NCBI RefSeq assembly: GCF_030412785.1
Contig: NZ_CP125295.1
Span: forward strand, 3,224,001 to 3,288,000
Origin: Paraburkholderia sabiae
GTDB lineage: Bacteria; Pseudomonadota; Gammaproteobacteria; Burkholderiales; Burkholderiaceae
Reading direction: 5' to 3'
DNA length: 64,000 bases
Of this stretch, positions 49,333 to 58,650 are shown piece after piece. The position numbers were made by a program, and so were the translations under genes. The notes beneath the pieces are model-generated. The model was not told where the DNA came from. It saw only the letters and a program-made list of their open reading frames with translations, and did not search any database. Numbering within the stretch: the stretch's first letter is position 1; the number at the start of each line of letters is the position of its first letter.

Positions 49333-49360
49333 GGGCGCCGCGTGAACTAATGCGGCGCCC
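49333..49360 (-). other. GC-rich hairpin after gamma-glutamyltransferase gene
   Basis: Perfect 9-bp stem gggcgccgc/gcggcgccc, 16 bp after the ggt stop, no T-run on the minus strand. May weakly terminate or stabilise the transcript. Confidence 0.45.
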
Positions 49361-49375
49361 AGGTTTGCCGTCCGC

Positions 49376-51109
49376 TCAGGGTATCACTCGCGTCACACCG
49401 CGTCCGCGCGGATCCGATACTGCGTTCGGCGATTCGCCGTCGATCTTGATCGCCTGAATGTCGCCATTGAAGTCCTGGGCCTTCAGCTTATAGCCCTTTG
49501 CTTCGACCTGTTTCGCAAGCTCGCCGTCGATAGGCGCATACGGCTCCCAGAAAATCGTGTTCGGCGGCAACAGTTGATGGTGGAAACGCATTGCGCCCAC
49601 GGCGTCCTTCAACGGCATGTTGAAGTCATACACGTTGTTGATCACCTGGAAGATCGACGTGAAGATGCGCGATCCGCCCGGCGTGCCGATCACCAGCGAC
49701 ACCTTGCCGTCTTTCGTCAGAATGGTCGGCGTCATCGACGACAACGGGCGCTTCTTCGGCTCGATCGAATTCGCGTCGCTGCCCACCACACCGAACATGT
49801 TTGGCACGCCGGGTTTCGATGCAAAGTCGTCCATCTCGTCGTTCAGCACGATACCCGTGCCTTCCGCCACCACGCCCGAACCGAAATAGCCATTGATGGT
49901 GTACGTGTTCGACACGGCATTGCCCCATTTGTCGACCACTGAAAAATGCGTCGTCTCCGCTTTTTCCGGCATCGACATGCCGAGACCTGCCACCACGCTC
50001 TTCGTATCCGACGGTGCGGACGGATTCACTTCCGAAGCACGCTTTGCGATGTAGGCATCGTCCGTCAGTTGCGCGACGGGGACCTTATAGAAGTCCGGGT
50101 CGCCGAGGTATTGCGCGCGATCCGCAAAGACGCGCTTTTCGATTTCCGAAATGAGGTGAATGTACTGCGGCGAGTTGAGATCGACGTTGGTGAAGTCGCT
50201 CTTCAGGTCCGCTTTCATCTTTAGCAACTGCACGAGGCCGATACCACCCGAACTCGGGGGCGGCGCAGTGATCACGCGATAGCCGTTCCAGTCGGCCTGA
50301 ACGGGTTGACGCCACACTGCCCTGTAATCCTGCAGATCGCGCTTCGTGATGAGGCCATGCCCTTTCATCGCCGACGCAATCAGATCCGCTGTCTTGCCGT
50401 TATAGAACTCGCGTGCGCCCTGATTCGCGATACGCGTCAATACAGCGGCGAGATCCGGCTGCTTGAAATTGACGCCCTCTTTCAGATTGCCGAAATAGGT
50501 GTCGAAGTTCGTCTTGCCCGCAAAGTCCTTCTCGGCATCTTCGCGTCGCTTGGCGAGTTGCGCATCGACTTCGAAACCGTCGCGCGCGTACTTGATGGCG
50601 GGCGCGAGAACCTGCTTCCATTTCAGCTTGCCGAAGCGATGCTGTGCTTCCCACATACCCGCAACCGTGCCCGGCACGCCTGCCGCGTAATAGCCGTACA
50701 GGCTCTTACCCTTGATCACGTTACCCTGATCGTCGAGGTACATGTTGCGCGTCGCCGCCTGCGGCGCGCGCTCGCGATAGTCGATGAAATACGGCTTGCC
50801 GTTCACATACAGCGTCATGAAACCGCCGCCGCCGATATTGCCTGCTTCCGGATAGGTGACGGCCAGCGTGAACGCAATGGCGACAGCGGCATCGACGGCA
50901 TTGCCGCCTTCCTTGAAGATCTGTTCTGCGGCATCGGCGCTGTACTTGTCAGCAACAGCGACGGCCGATGCGTTGAGTACCGGTTGCTGTGCAGAAGGCG
51001 CTTTAGCGTAAGCGGGTGCGGATTCGAGAAAACCCGCCGAAGTGGTGAAGAGCCCAACAACGGCGAGTGCCGTTGCAGAGAACTTTGCTTTATCGATTAG
51101 TTTCAACAC
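49376..51109 (-). CDS. ggt: Gamma-glutamyltransferase (glutathione hydrolase)
   Basis: About 577 residues from GTG 51109 (gggag upstream; TTG 51106 is equally possible). A signal peptide ends near ESAPAYA, so the enzyme is periplasmic. The precursor cleaves itself before the catalytic threonine in ETTHFSVVDKWGNAVSNTYT. GNIGGGGFM and PLSSMTPTI, typical of the large and small subunits, are present. It hydrolyses glutathione and other gamma-glutamyl compounds. It lies 148 bp downstream of the ectoine-linked aminotransferase on the same strand but has no obvious role in that pathway. Confidence 0.93.
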   Translation of the reverse strand: MLKLIDKAKFSATALAVVGLFTTSAGFLESAPAYAKAPSAQQPVLNASAVAVADKYSADAAEQIFKEGGNAVDAAVAIAFTLAVTYPEAGNIGGGGFMTLYVNGKPYFIDYRERAPQAATRNMYLDDQGNVIKGKSLYGYYAAGVPGTVAGMWEAQHRFGKLKWKQVLAPAIKYARDGFEVDAQLAKRREDAEKDFAGKTNFDTYFGNLKEGVNFKQPDLAAVLTRIANQGAREFYNGKTADLIASAMKGHGLITKRDLQDYRAVWRQPVQADWNGYRVITAPPPSSGGIGLVQLLKMKADLKSDFTNVDLNSPQYIHLISEIEKRVFADRAQYLGDPDFYKVPVAQLTDDAYIAKRASEVNPSAPSDTKSVVAGLGMSMPEKAETTHFSVVDKWGNAVSNTYTINGYFGSGVVAEGTGIVLNDEMDDFASKPGVPNMFGVVGSDANSIEPKKRPLSSMTPTILTKDGKVSLVIGTPGGSRIFTSIFQVINNVYDFNMPLKDAVGAMRFHHQLLPPNTIFWEPYAPIDGELAKQVEAKGYKLKAQDFNGDIQAIKIDGESPNAVSDPRGRGVTRVIP

Positions 51110-51257
51110 GTGTCTCCCAAGACGATCATTCATTAACAAACGAACAGCTTGTCTTGGGCTTATAACACGCAACGCTCGCAATTGCGAAGCGGCCCCATGC
51201 AAACTGCATAGGGCCGCATTGCTCATTTATTCAAGCTGCATTAAAGCGGTAATGCGC

Positions 51258-52655
51258 TCAAGCAGTGGTGGATTCCTTGAGCACTTGCGAGGCCACCTCA
51301 TCCACGGCTGCCTTGGCCAGCTTGACGATCTCATCGACTTCGTCGCGCGTCGTCACAAGCGGCGGCGCAAAACCGAGGATATCGCCGTGCGGCATGGCTC
51401 GCGCAATCAAGCCGCGCTGCAATGCAGCCGCCGACACCCGTGGGCCCACCTTCAGCGCCGCATCGAACGGACGACGCTCGTCCTTGTTGGCCATGAATTC
51501 GAGCGCTGCCAGCATGCCCGCGCCGCGCACTTCGCCGACGAGCGGATGCGAGTCGAACGCGGCATGCAAACGCTGCAGCAGATAGCCGCCGACATCGGCC
51601 GCATTCTGCGTGAGGTTCTCGCGCTCCAGGATGTCGAGATTGGCGAGCGCTGCAGCAGCGCATACGGGGTGCCCGGAATACGTCCAGCCGTGCCCCATCG
51701 GACCATGTTCCTGCGAACCCTTTTCGATCACATCCCAAACCTTTTCGCCGACGATCACAGCGGACAGCGGCGCATAGGCACTCGTCAAACCCTTTGCGAC
51801 CGTGATGAGGTCCGGTTCGATGCCGAAGTGCTGCGCGCCCATCTTCGAGCCGAGACGACCAAAGCCGCACACGACTTCATCGCTGATCAGCAGAATGTCG
51901 TGCTTCTTCAGCACCTTCTGGATCGCGGGCCAGTAACCGGCCGGCGGCGGCAGGATGCCGCCCGTGCCCATTACCGGTTCGCCGATGAAAGCAGCAATCG
52001 TATCCGCGCCTTCTTTGGCAATCAGCTTCTCGAGTTCTTCGACGCAATAGTCGACGAATTGCGCTTCGTTCATGCCGGCAGGCGCCTGACGATACCAGTG
52101 CGGACACACCGTATGCTTGACGCGATCGATCGGCAGATCGAAGTGCTGATGGAAGCTCGGCAATCCCGTCAGACTACCTGTGACGATGCCCGAGCCGTGA
52201 TAGCCGCGCTGGCGCGAAATGATCTTCTTCTTGTTCGGGCGGCCCTTCACATTGTTGTAGTACCAGACGATCTTGATCTGGGTTTCGTTTGCATCGGAAC
52301 CGGACAGGCCGTAGTACACCTTCTTCATGCCCTTCGGCGCCCAGTCGATGATGCGCGACGACAATTCGATGATCGTATCCGTCGAATGCCCGACGTACGT
52401 GTGGTAATACGCGAGCTTCTTCGCCTGTTCATAGATTGCATCGGCGACTTCCGTGCGGCCGTAGCCGATGTTCACGCAGTAGAGGCCTGCGAATGCGTCG
52501 ATGAACGACTTGCCTTGATGATCTTCGATGCGGATGCCATTCGCGCCCGTCACGATGCGGCCGGGCAATGCGCCGCTCGCGTGATCGTGAGCATGCGTCG
52601 ACGGGTGCATGAAATGCGCGCGGTCCGCGCTAAACAGTTGATCGAGCTGGGTCAT
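51258..52655 (-). CDS. Class III aminotransferase, ectoine-cluster (Atf/DoeD-like)
   Basis: 465 residues with ribosome-binding site ggag before ATG. A PLP-dependent class III fold is clear: LSGSDANETQIKIVW, LLISDEVVCGFGRLG and the PLP-binding lysine in DLITVAKGLTSAYAPLSAVI. It resembles omega-amino acid:pyruvate transaminases. In ectoine degradation an aminotransferase converts 2,4-diaminobutyrate to aspartate semialdehyde. The position behind the semialdehyde dehydrogenase and near doeA, doeB and doeX supports that role, though GABA or beta-alanine could also be substrates. Confidence 0.88.
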   Translation of the reverse strand: MTQLDQLFSADRAHFMHPSTHAHDHASGALPGRIVTGANGIRIEDHQGKSFIDAFAGLYCVNIGYGRTEVADAIYEQAKKLAYYHTYVGHSTDTIIELSSRIIDWAPKGMKKVYYGLSGSDANETQIKIVWYYNNVKGRPNKKKIISRQRGYHGSGIVTGSLTGLPSFHQHFDLPIDRVKHTVCPHWYRQAPAGMNEAQFVDYCVEELEKLIAKEGADTIAAFIGEPVMGTGGILPPPAGYWPAIQKVLKKHDILLISDEVVCGFGRLGSKMGAQHFGIEPDLITVAKGLTSAYAPLSAVIVGEKVWDVIEKGSQEHGPMGHGWTYSGHPVCAAAALANLDILERENLTQNAADVGGYLLQRLHAAFDSHPLVGEVRGAGMLAALEFMANKDERRPFDAALKVGPRVSAAALQRGLIARAMPHGDILGFAPPLVTTRDEVDEIVKLAKAAVDEVASQVLKESTTA

Positions 52656-52691
52656 GGGACACTCCGTTTGATCGATAGTGAATAAAGGGGC

Positions 52692-54197
52692 TCACGCGGC
52701 GATGGGCCGGTGAGCAGAAGCAACAGCATCGGCGACGGGCAAGCCCAGCTGACCGAGGCAGAAGTAACGCGTTTCGACGAAGGGCTCGAAGCCTTCGAGT
52801 CCGCCTTCTCGGCCCAGACCTGACGCCTTCATGCCGCCGAATGGAATGGGCGCACCCGTGAACTTGGCGCCGTTCACGGAGACCATCGCGAACTCCAGCT
52901 GGCGAATCACCTGAAAGACGACGTTCAGATCTTTCGCGCAGAGATAAGCGGCGAGACCATGCTCCGTGTCGTTGGCGCGCGAGATCGCTTCTTCCAGCGT
53001 GTCGAACGGCGACACGGCCGAAATGGGCGCAAAGTTCTCTTCGTCATAGATGCGCATGCCTTTTGCTGCGTCCGCGACGACAGTCGGCTCGAAGAACCAT
53101 CCACCGCGCGCATGCGGCGTTCCACCCACGAGAATGCGCGCGCCTTTCGCGCGAGCATCCTCGACGCGTTGCAGCGTCGAATCGAATGCGGCCTGATGCA
53201 TCAGCGGACCGACTTCGCTGCCGGGTTCGAATGCCGAGCCGACTTTCAACGCGCGCACGGCTTGCGCATAGCGTTCGACGAACGTGTCGTAGACGGGACG
53301 CGCGACGAGAATCCGATTCGCGGCGCAGCAATCCTGCCCGGAAGTCTGAAACTTCGCGGCGACAGCGACGCGTACTGCCTGGTCGAGATCGGCATCTTCC
53401 GTCACGATGAACGGCGCATTGCCGCCGAGTTCCAGCGCTGTTTTCTTGATGCCGCTTTGTGCAGCGGCTTGCATGACGAGTCCACCGACACGGGTCGAAC
53501 CCGTGAAGCTCACGGTACGCGTACGCGGATCGCGGACAAGCGTTTCCATCGTCATTTGTGGCTCGCCGAGCACGACATTGAACACGCCGGGCGGGAGACC
53601 CGCTTCTTCTGCGAGTTGCGCGAGTGCGAGCGCGGAGAACGGCGTTTCATGCGCGGGCTTCACAATGACGGTGCAACCTGCCGCCAGCGCGGCGGCTGCT
53701 TTCCGCGTGATCATCGCGTTAGGGAAATTCCACGGCGTGATCAAAGCGGCGACGCCGACGGGTTCCATCATCGTGCCGAGATGCGCGCCATCGATGTGCG
53801 TCGGAATGGTGCGGCCATTCAACCGCTTGCCTTCGTGCGCAAACCATTCGATGAAGCTGGCGCCGTAGGCGATTTCGCCTTGTGCTTCGGCGAGCGGCTT
53901 GCCTTGCTCGAGGGCGAGGATCCCTGCGAGATCGTTCTGGTGGCGCAGCACGAGTTCGTGCCAGCGGAGCAGTAACGCTGCACGTTTTGCTATGGGAACC
54001 CAGCGCCAAGACTCGAATGCTGCTTGCGCGGCTGTGACTGCTTCTGTGATCTGTCGCTGTTCAAGCATCGGGACGTGGCCGATGACTTCCTGATCTGCAG
54101 GGTTCTGCACCGCTACCGTCGAGGCGGTATCGCTGTGGATCCAGCGGCCGTTTATGTAACACAGCGACTTGAATAGGACCGGATGACCTAGCAACAT
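52692..54197 (-). CDS. NAD(P)-dependent semialdehyde dehydrogenase (Ssd/DoeC-like, GabD family)
   Basis: 501 residues, ribosome-binding site aggag. An ALDH with ALELGGNAPFIVTEDADLDQ and the catalytic cysteine in TSGQDCCAANRILV (two adjacent cysteines). Family-typical PWNFPNAMITRKAAAALAAG is present. GabD-like enzymes oxidise succinate semialdehyde; in ectoine clusters the equivalent gene oxidises aspartate semialdehyde to aspartate. It is followed within 36 bp by the aminotransferase gene, so the two form an operon. A 714-bp repeat-filled gap separates it from doeX. Confidence 0.9.
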   Translation of the reverse strand: MLLGHPVLFKSLCYINGRWIHSDTASTVAVQNPADQEVIGHVPMLEQRQITEAVTAAQAAFESWRWVPIAKRAALLLRWHELVLRHQNDLAGILALEQGKPLAEAQGEIAYGASFIEWFAHEGKRLNGRTIPTHIDGAHLGTMMEPVGVAALITPWNFPNAMITRKAAAALAAGCTVIVKPAHETPFSALALAQLAEEAGLPPGVFNVVLGEPQMTMETLVRDPRTRTVSFTGSTRVGGLVMQAAAQSGIKKTALELGGNAPFIVTEDADLDQAVRVAVAAKFQTSGQDCCAANRILVARPVYDTFVERYAQAVRALKVGSAFEPGSEVGPLMHQAAFDSTLQRVEDARAKGARILVGGTPHARGGWFFEPTVVADAAKGMRIYDEENFAPISAVSPFDTLEEAISRANDTEHGLAAYLCAKDLNVVFQVIRQLEFAMVSVNGAKFTGAPIPFGGMKASGLGREGGLEGFEPFVETRYFCLGQLGLPVADAVASAHRPIAA

Positions 54198-54911
54198 GTT
54201 TCGTCTCCTGTAAGCAGTTTCCTTTCCAATACTTTAAGTGCGCTACGCGGCGCGTTGTTTTGGTTTCTGGTTTGCTCTGTTGGTGTTTTTTCTGTTTTTT
54301 TCTATGCTCGTTTGGCTATTTTTTTTTGCTGGCATCCGCGCGTTCGTATTGGTGCTTCAGGCGTTGCCCCTGTGCGGGGCGGCACCTACTTTTCTTTGCA
54401 GCGGCAAAGAAAAGTAGGCAAAAGAAAGCCGCTTTTGTACCTCCGGTGCCTGCCAGGTTCGCACTGCGGCATGCCGCGGTTGAGCTATCGCGCAGCGACG
54501 GCCGCACTCTGTAGAAAGCCCGCAGTCAACCCCGCACGGCGCCCCCCACACGGTCTCGAGCATATACCGCCGCAATCAAACCGACGGCAAACGCGCAAAA
54601 GCAAGCCGACCGAATGTGCCCCAGGTGGATGTCATCTTTCGCGCAGCGCGCGCCCGACTGCGGGCTTTCTACGGAGTGTTGGCGTCGCTGCGCGACAGCT
54701 CAAAGAACGCGCGCCGTGGCGTTATCCTGGCAGGCACCGGAGGTTTGAAGCGGCTTTCTTTTGCCTACTTTTCTTTGCCGCTGCAAAGAAAAGTAGGTGC
54801 CGCCCCGCACAGGGGCAACGCCTGAAGCACCGATACGAAACCGCGGATGCCACTCAAAAGCAAAAAAGCAAAAACCAAAGCATGGCGACTAGCGTCGCAG
54901 ACAAAAAAACC
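54198..54911. other. Gap in ectoine cluster occupied by inverted repeat
   Basis: 714 bp without a credible gene; the open frames here run through the repeat arms in every orientation and have no ribosome-binding sites. It contains the inverted repeat at 54329-54852 and a T-rich stretch at about 54258-54330. Confidence 0.75.
54329..54852. repeat. Large inverted repeat of a dispersed intergenic element
   Basis: Two arms of about 197 bp (54329-54525 and 54656-54852) are reverse complements with high but imperfect identity, around a 130-bp centre. Each arm contains a nested perfect 15-bp hairpin (cctacttttctttgc/gcaaagaaaagtagg; 54385-54418 in arm 1). From memory this element is widespread between genes in Paraburkholderia-like genomes. 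It carries no transposase. Confidence 0.85.
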
Positions 54912-55385
54912 TCACTCCTCCCACTCAGGCACACCCTCAGGCACACCCTTAACCACTTTAGTCACCACATAAGTGAAATACTTTTCAATCCCGAGCTCAT
55001 CGGTAAGCAGCCCATCAATAAACCGCTGATAGTGATCAATATCCCGCGCCACCACGTGCAACACGTAATCAACCCCACCACCGGTGGCATAACACTGCGT
55101 CACTTCAGAAGCACCCGATACGCGCTCTTCAAACCTCCGCATATCCTGCGCGGTATGCCTCGCGAGCGTGACCTCAACCACAATGCGGCTACCAGAAAAA
55201 GCCTTCGTCCAATCAACATCCGTCCGATAACCACGAATCACGCCACTCTCTTCCAGCCGCCGCACACGCTCCCAAGCAGGCGAAATAGATAGATTCACCT
55301 CCTCGGCAAGACGCGACTTCGTAATACGTCCGTCCCGCGCGAGGATGCGAAGAATAGCGAGATCGTAGCGATCGAGTTTCATCAT
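54912..55385 (-). CDS. doeX: Lrp/AsnC-family regulator of ectoine degradation
   Basis: 157 residues. An N-terminal winged helix-turn-helix (YDLAILRILARDGRITKSRL; EEVNLSISPAWERVRRLEES) is followed by an RAM ligand-binding domain (YVLHVVARDIDHYQRFIDGL). Its ATG directly abuts the doeB stop. In ectoine gene clusters of other proteobacteria an AsnC-type regulator (DoeX/AsnC) is encoded at this position and binds promoter DNA of the catabolic operon. Regulation by ectoine intermediates is likely but not shown. Confidence 0.88.
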   Translation of the reverse strand: MMKLDRYDLAILRILARDGRITKSRLAEEVNLSISPAWERVRRLEESGVIRGYRTDVDWTKAFSGSRIVVEVTLARHTAQDMRRFEERVSGASEVTQCYATGGGVDYVLHVVARDIDHYQRFIDGLLTDELGIEKYFTYVVTKVVKGVPEGVPEWEE

Positions 55386-56426
55386 CTAGTGCTTCACCGC
55401 ACTCGCCACAACGGGGATGCCCCGCTCGACGATATCGGCCACCACAGCCACCGTATCGCCGATATGCACGAGCCCCGGAAAATGCCGCGCCGCGAGCAAT
55501 CCACTGCGTTTCGCGCGGTACTCGATCGGCTGCATGCCCGTGCGCGACATGTCATGCACACGCGCAATAACCTCGCCCGCTTCGACGTTGTCGCCCAGGT
55601 CCTTACATAGCTCAAGCAGACCATCGTGCTCGCTCGTCGTATAACAGCTGCCGTCAGGCATATCGAGCAAGACCGTCGTGCGCGACTCAGCACTCAAGTC
55701 GTCACGCACCGTCAGCACGCCCGAATTCGCGAGAAATCCACGCACGCCGCGTTCAGCCACAGCGACGCTCTCCACAGTCGCCGTACCGCCGCCGCCCAGT
55801 TCCGTCGATACGAACACCTTGCCCGCCTCTTCGACAGCCGTGTCGAACAAGCCGACGCTATCCAGTTCGAGCATCCGCATCGAATACGGCGCGCCGAATG
55901 CGCGCATCGCAGCTTCGCAACGCGCCTGCTGGTTTGCATCGCTCAACACGTGAACGGCAGCGAACGGCACGAAGTCGAGCGTGCGGCCGCCCGCGTGCAG
56001 ATCGAGCACATAGTCCGCGAGCGGCAACAGATAGCGCTGAAAATAATCGGCGATCTTCTCCGTGACCGTACCGTCAGGCTTGCCCGGAAACGCGCGATTG
56101 AGATTGCCCCGATCGATCGGCGACGTGCGGCTGCCCGCGCGAAACGCCGGATAGTTCATGAACGGCACGATAATCACGCGCCCCTTCACGTCGCTTGTCT
56201 TCAACGTCGATGCAAGTTTCGACAGTACGATCGGTCCTTCGTATTCGTCGCCGTGATTGCCGCCCGTCAATAGCGCAGTCGGCCCGTCACCGTTGCGGAT
56301 CACCGTGATGGGGATCATCACCGCGCCCCATGCAGAGGCGTCGTGCGAATACGGCAGCTTCAAAAAGCCGTGCTGTTCGCCGTCGGCATTGAAATCGACC
56401 GTGGCTGAAATGGGTGAAGCCCGCAT
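55386..56426 (-). CDS. doeB: N-alpha-acetyl-diaminobutyrate deacetylase
   Basis: 346 residues of the succinylglutamate desuccinylase/aspartoacylase family. The zinc-binding HGDEYEGP (GGNHGDEYEGPIVL) and a later DLHAGG (YVLDLHAGGRTLDFVPF) are the family's metal ligands. DoeB (EutE) removes the acetyl group from N-alpha-acetyl-L-2,4-diaminobutyrate made by DoeA. It sits 4 bp behind doeA and directly before doeX, so it is in the same operon. Confidence 0.92.
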   Translation of the reverse strand: MRASPISATVDFNADGEQHGFLKLPYSHDASAWGAVMIPITVIRNGDGPTALLTGGNHGDEYEGPIVLSKLASTLKTSDVKGRVIIVPFMNYPAFRAGSRTSPIDRGNLNRAFPGKPDGTVTEKIADYFQRYLLPLADYVLDLHAGGRTLDFVPFAAVHVLSDANQQARCEAAMRAFGAPYSMRMLELDSVGLFDTAVEEAGKVFVSTELGGGGTATVESVAVAERGVRGFLANSGVLTVRDDLSAESRTTVLLDMPDGSCYTTSEHDGLLELCKDLGDNVEAGEVIARVHDMSRTGMQPIEYRAKRSGLLAARHFPGLVHIGDTVAVVADIVERGIPVVASAVKH

Positions 56427-56430
56427 TGCA

Positions 56431-57639
56431 CTACTCCTTAACGAACAACTTGCGCGGCGTGTTGCAGAAGGTCTCGACGCCCGACCCGGTAATCAGGATG
56501 CTTTCCGTGATTTCGAGTCCCCAGTCGTCGAGCCACAGGCCCGGCATGAAGTGGAACGTCATGCCGGGTTCGAGGACCGTCTTGTCCCCGGGACGCAGGC
56601 TCATCGTCCGCTCGCCCCAGTCGGGCGGATAGCTCGCGCCGATCGGATAACCGCAGCGGCTGTTCTTCTCGATACCCGACTTGCGCAGCACCGCGAAGAA
56701 CGCGTTCGCAATGTCTTCACAGGTATTGCCAGGCTTGGCTGCCGCAAGACCCATTTCGATGCCTTCCACAACGGCTTTTTCCGCATCGATGAAATGCTGC
56801 GGCGGCTTGCCGAGATACACCGTGCGCGACTGCGGACAGTGATAGCGCTTGAAGCAACCCGCGATTTCGAAGAACGTACCCGCGTTCTTTTCGAAAGGCG
56901 TGTCGTCCCACGTGAGATGCGGCGCGGCGGCATCGGCGCCCGTCGGCAGCAGCGGCACGATGGCGGGATAGTCGCCGCCATATCCGTCGACACCCGTCAC
57001 GCCCGCCGAATAGATCTCGGCGACGAGATCGTTCTTGCGCATGCCGGGCTCGATACGTTCGACGATATGCGCATGCATCTTCTCGACGATGCGCGCGGCA
57101 ATGCGCATGTACTCGATCTCGCGCGGCGACTTCACGGCGCGCTGCCAGTTGACGAGCGCCGTCGCATCGCGCCACGTCGCTTGAGGAAGATTGCGCTGCA
57201 AAGATGCATACGCAGCAGCGCTGAAATAGTAATTGTCCATTTCGACGCCGATACGGCGCGTCTGCCAGCCGCGCGCTTCGATCACTTCGCGCGCGAGATA
57301 GTCCATCGGATGACGCTCGGTGGACTGCACATAATGATCCGGGTAGCCGACGATGTTCTCGCGTTTCATGAACACCGTACGCAGCGCGCCGTTCGCATCC
57401 TGTCCCCGGCCGTACCAGACGGGTTCGCCATCGAGCGCGAGCAGCACGCATTGATGCACGTAGAACGACCAGCCGTCGTAGCCTGTCAGCCACGCCATAT
57501 TGGTCGGATCCGTGACGATCAGCAGATCGATTCCGGCCTTCTCCATGGCGCGCCGCGTCTTTGCGATGCGCGCGTCGTACTCGCTGCGATCGAACGGCAG
57601 ACGCACGCCTGGCGTCGCCGGTTGAGGTGTATCTGACAT
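56431..57639 (-). CDS. doeA: Ectoine hydrolase
   Basis: 402 residues, an M24 pita-bread-fold protein related to aminopeptidase P and creatinase. The C-terminal catalytic domain starts near WQRAVKSPREIEYMRIAARI and contains TFFEIAGCFKRYHCPQSRTV and MTFHFMPGLWLDDWGLEITE, typical of ectoine hydrolases. The enzyme opens the ectoine ring to N-acetyl-diaminobutyrate in the cytoplasm. The order eutB-eutC-doeA-doeB-doeX with gaps under 10 bp marks one operon. Confidence 0.93.
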   Translation of the reverse strand: MSDTPQPATPGVRLPFDRSEYDARIAKTRRAMEKAGIDLLIVTDPTNMAWLTGYDGWSFYVHQCVLLALDGEPVWYGRGQDANGALRTVFMKRENIVGYPDHYVQSTERHPMDYLAREVIEARGWQTRRIGVEMDNYYFSAAAYASLQRNLPQATWRDATALVNWQRAVKSPREIEYMRIAARIVEKMHAHIVERIEPGMRKNDLVAEIYSAGVTGVDGYGGDYPAIVPLLPTGADAAAPHLTWDDTPFEKNAGTFFEIAGCFKRYHCPQSRTVYLGKPPQHFIDAEKAVVEGIEMGLAAAKPGNTCEDIANAFFAVLRKSGIEKNSRCGYPIGASYPPDWGERTMSLRPGDKTVLEPGMTFHFMPGLWLDDWGLEITESILITGSGVETFCNTPRKLFVKE

Positions 57640-57648
57640 GGTCTCCTC

Positions 57649-58650
57649 TCAGCGCTTCATGTCGTTGCGGAAAATGGTCCCTGCGTCGGCCGCCCGCGCA
57701 CGAGCGACGGCAAGCGTCGCGATGGCCGTGTCCTGTGCGCCCGTGCCCGTCAAGTCGCAGAGCGTGATGTCGCTGTCGCTCGTGCGGCCTTTGGCCTGTC
57801 CTGCGATGATCTGTCCGAGTTCGGCATGCGGCGCATGTGCATCGACGAGACCTGCTTCGATCGCGTGATGCAGTTCGCCGAGCACGCGCGTTTGCGTGAC
57901 GCGATCGCATACATAGCGCGTCGCAGCGAGTGCTTGCGGTGCGATCTCGTTCTTGTGCTCCGCATCCGAGCCCATCGCCGTGATGTGCAGGCCGGGATGC
58001 AGGTCCGCTGCTTGAATCAGCGGCTCGGTGCTCGGCGTCGTCGTGATTGCGATGTCGGCTTCGGCGAGCGCGTGATGCACGTCGCGCGCGACTTCGCAGG
58101 TAATGCGCAATTGCGCGGACATGTCCGCTGCAAACTGCTCGGCGTTCACGCGATTGCGCGCCCACACCGTCATGTGCTCGACTTTTCGCACCATCGACAG
58201 CGCCCGCAATTGCAGACGTGCCTGTTCGCCCGCGCCGATCACGGCGACCTTCGGCGCATGCTGTTTGGCGAGCCAACGCGCTGCGACCGCGCCCGCAGCC
58301 GCGGTGCGCACTGCCGTCAGATAGCCGTTGTCGAGCAGCACAGCTTCCGTGAGTCCCGTCTTCGCGGACAGCACGAGCATCAGGCCATTCAGGCTCGGCA
58401 GTCCGAGTTTCGGGTTATCGAAGAAGCCGGGACTCACCTTGATCGCAAAGCTGTCGAAGCGCGGCAGATACGCTGTCTTCACATCGACTTCGCCGCGATG
58501 CTCGGGCAAGTCGAGACGCAGAATGGGCGGCATCGCGACGGCTTCCGTGGCGAGCGAGAGAAACGCGGCTTCGACCTGATCGATTGCGGGCAGATCGAGC
58601 GGCACGAGTTCTCTCAGTTGCGCTTCGCCGAGCAGGGTAATGGCCGTCAT
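57649..58650 (-). CDS. eutC: EutC, ornithine cyclodeaminase-like ectoine utilization protein
   Basis: 333 residues of the OCD/mu-crystallin family, with the NAD(P)-binding segment VAVIGAGEQARLQLRALSMV and PILRLDLPEHRGEVDVKTAY near the N-terminus. In ectoine clusters EutA, EutB and EutC are thought to convert 5-hydroxyectoine to ectoine; the exact chemistry of EutC is not established. Its start overlaps the eutB stop (ATGA), and doeA follows in 9 bp. Confidence 0.92.
   Translation of the reverse strand: MTAITLLGEAQLRELVPLDLPAIDQVEAAFLSLATEAVAMPPILRLDLPEHRGEVDVKTAYLPRFDSFAIKVSPGFFDNPKLGLPSLNGLMLVLSAKTGLTEAVLLDNGYLTAVRTAAAGAVAARWLAKQHAPKVAVIGAGEQARLQLRALSMVRKVEHMTVWARNRVNAEQFAADMSAQLRITCEVARDVHHALAEADIAITTTPSTEPLIQAADLHPGLHITAMGSDAEHKNEIAPQALAATRYVCDRVTQTRVLGELHHAIEAGLVDAHAPHAELGQIIAGQAKGRTSDSDITLCDLTGTGAQDTAIATLAVARARAADAGTIFRNDMKR

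Noticed and set aside
54255..55292. 345-residue plus-strand frame across the inverted repeat and doeX
   Set aside because: It passes through both repeat arms and then antisense through doeX, with no ribosome-binding site or recognisable domain.
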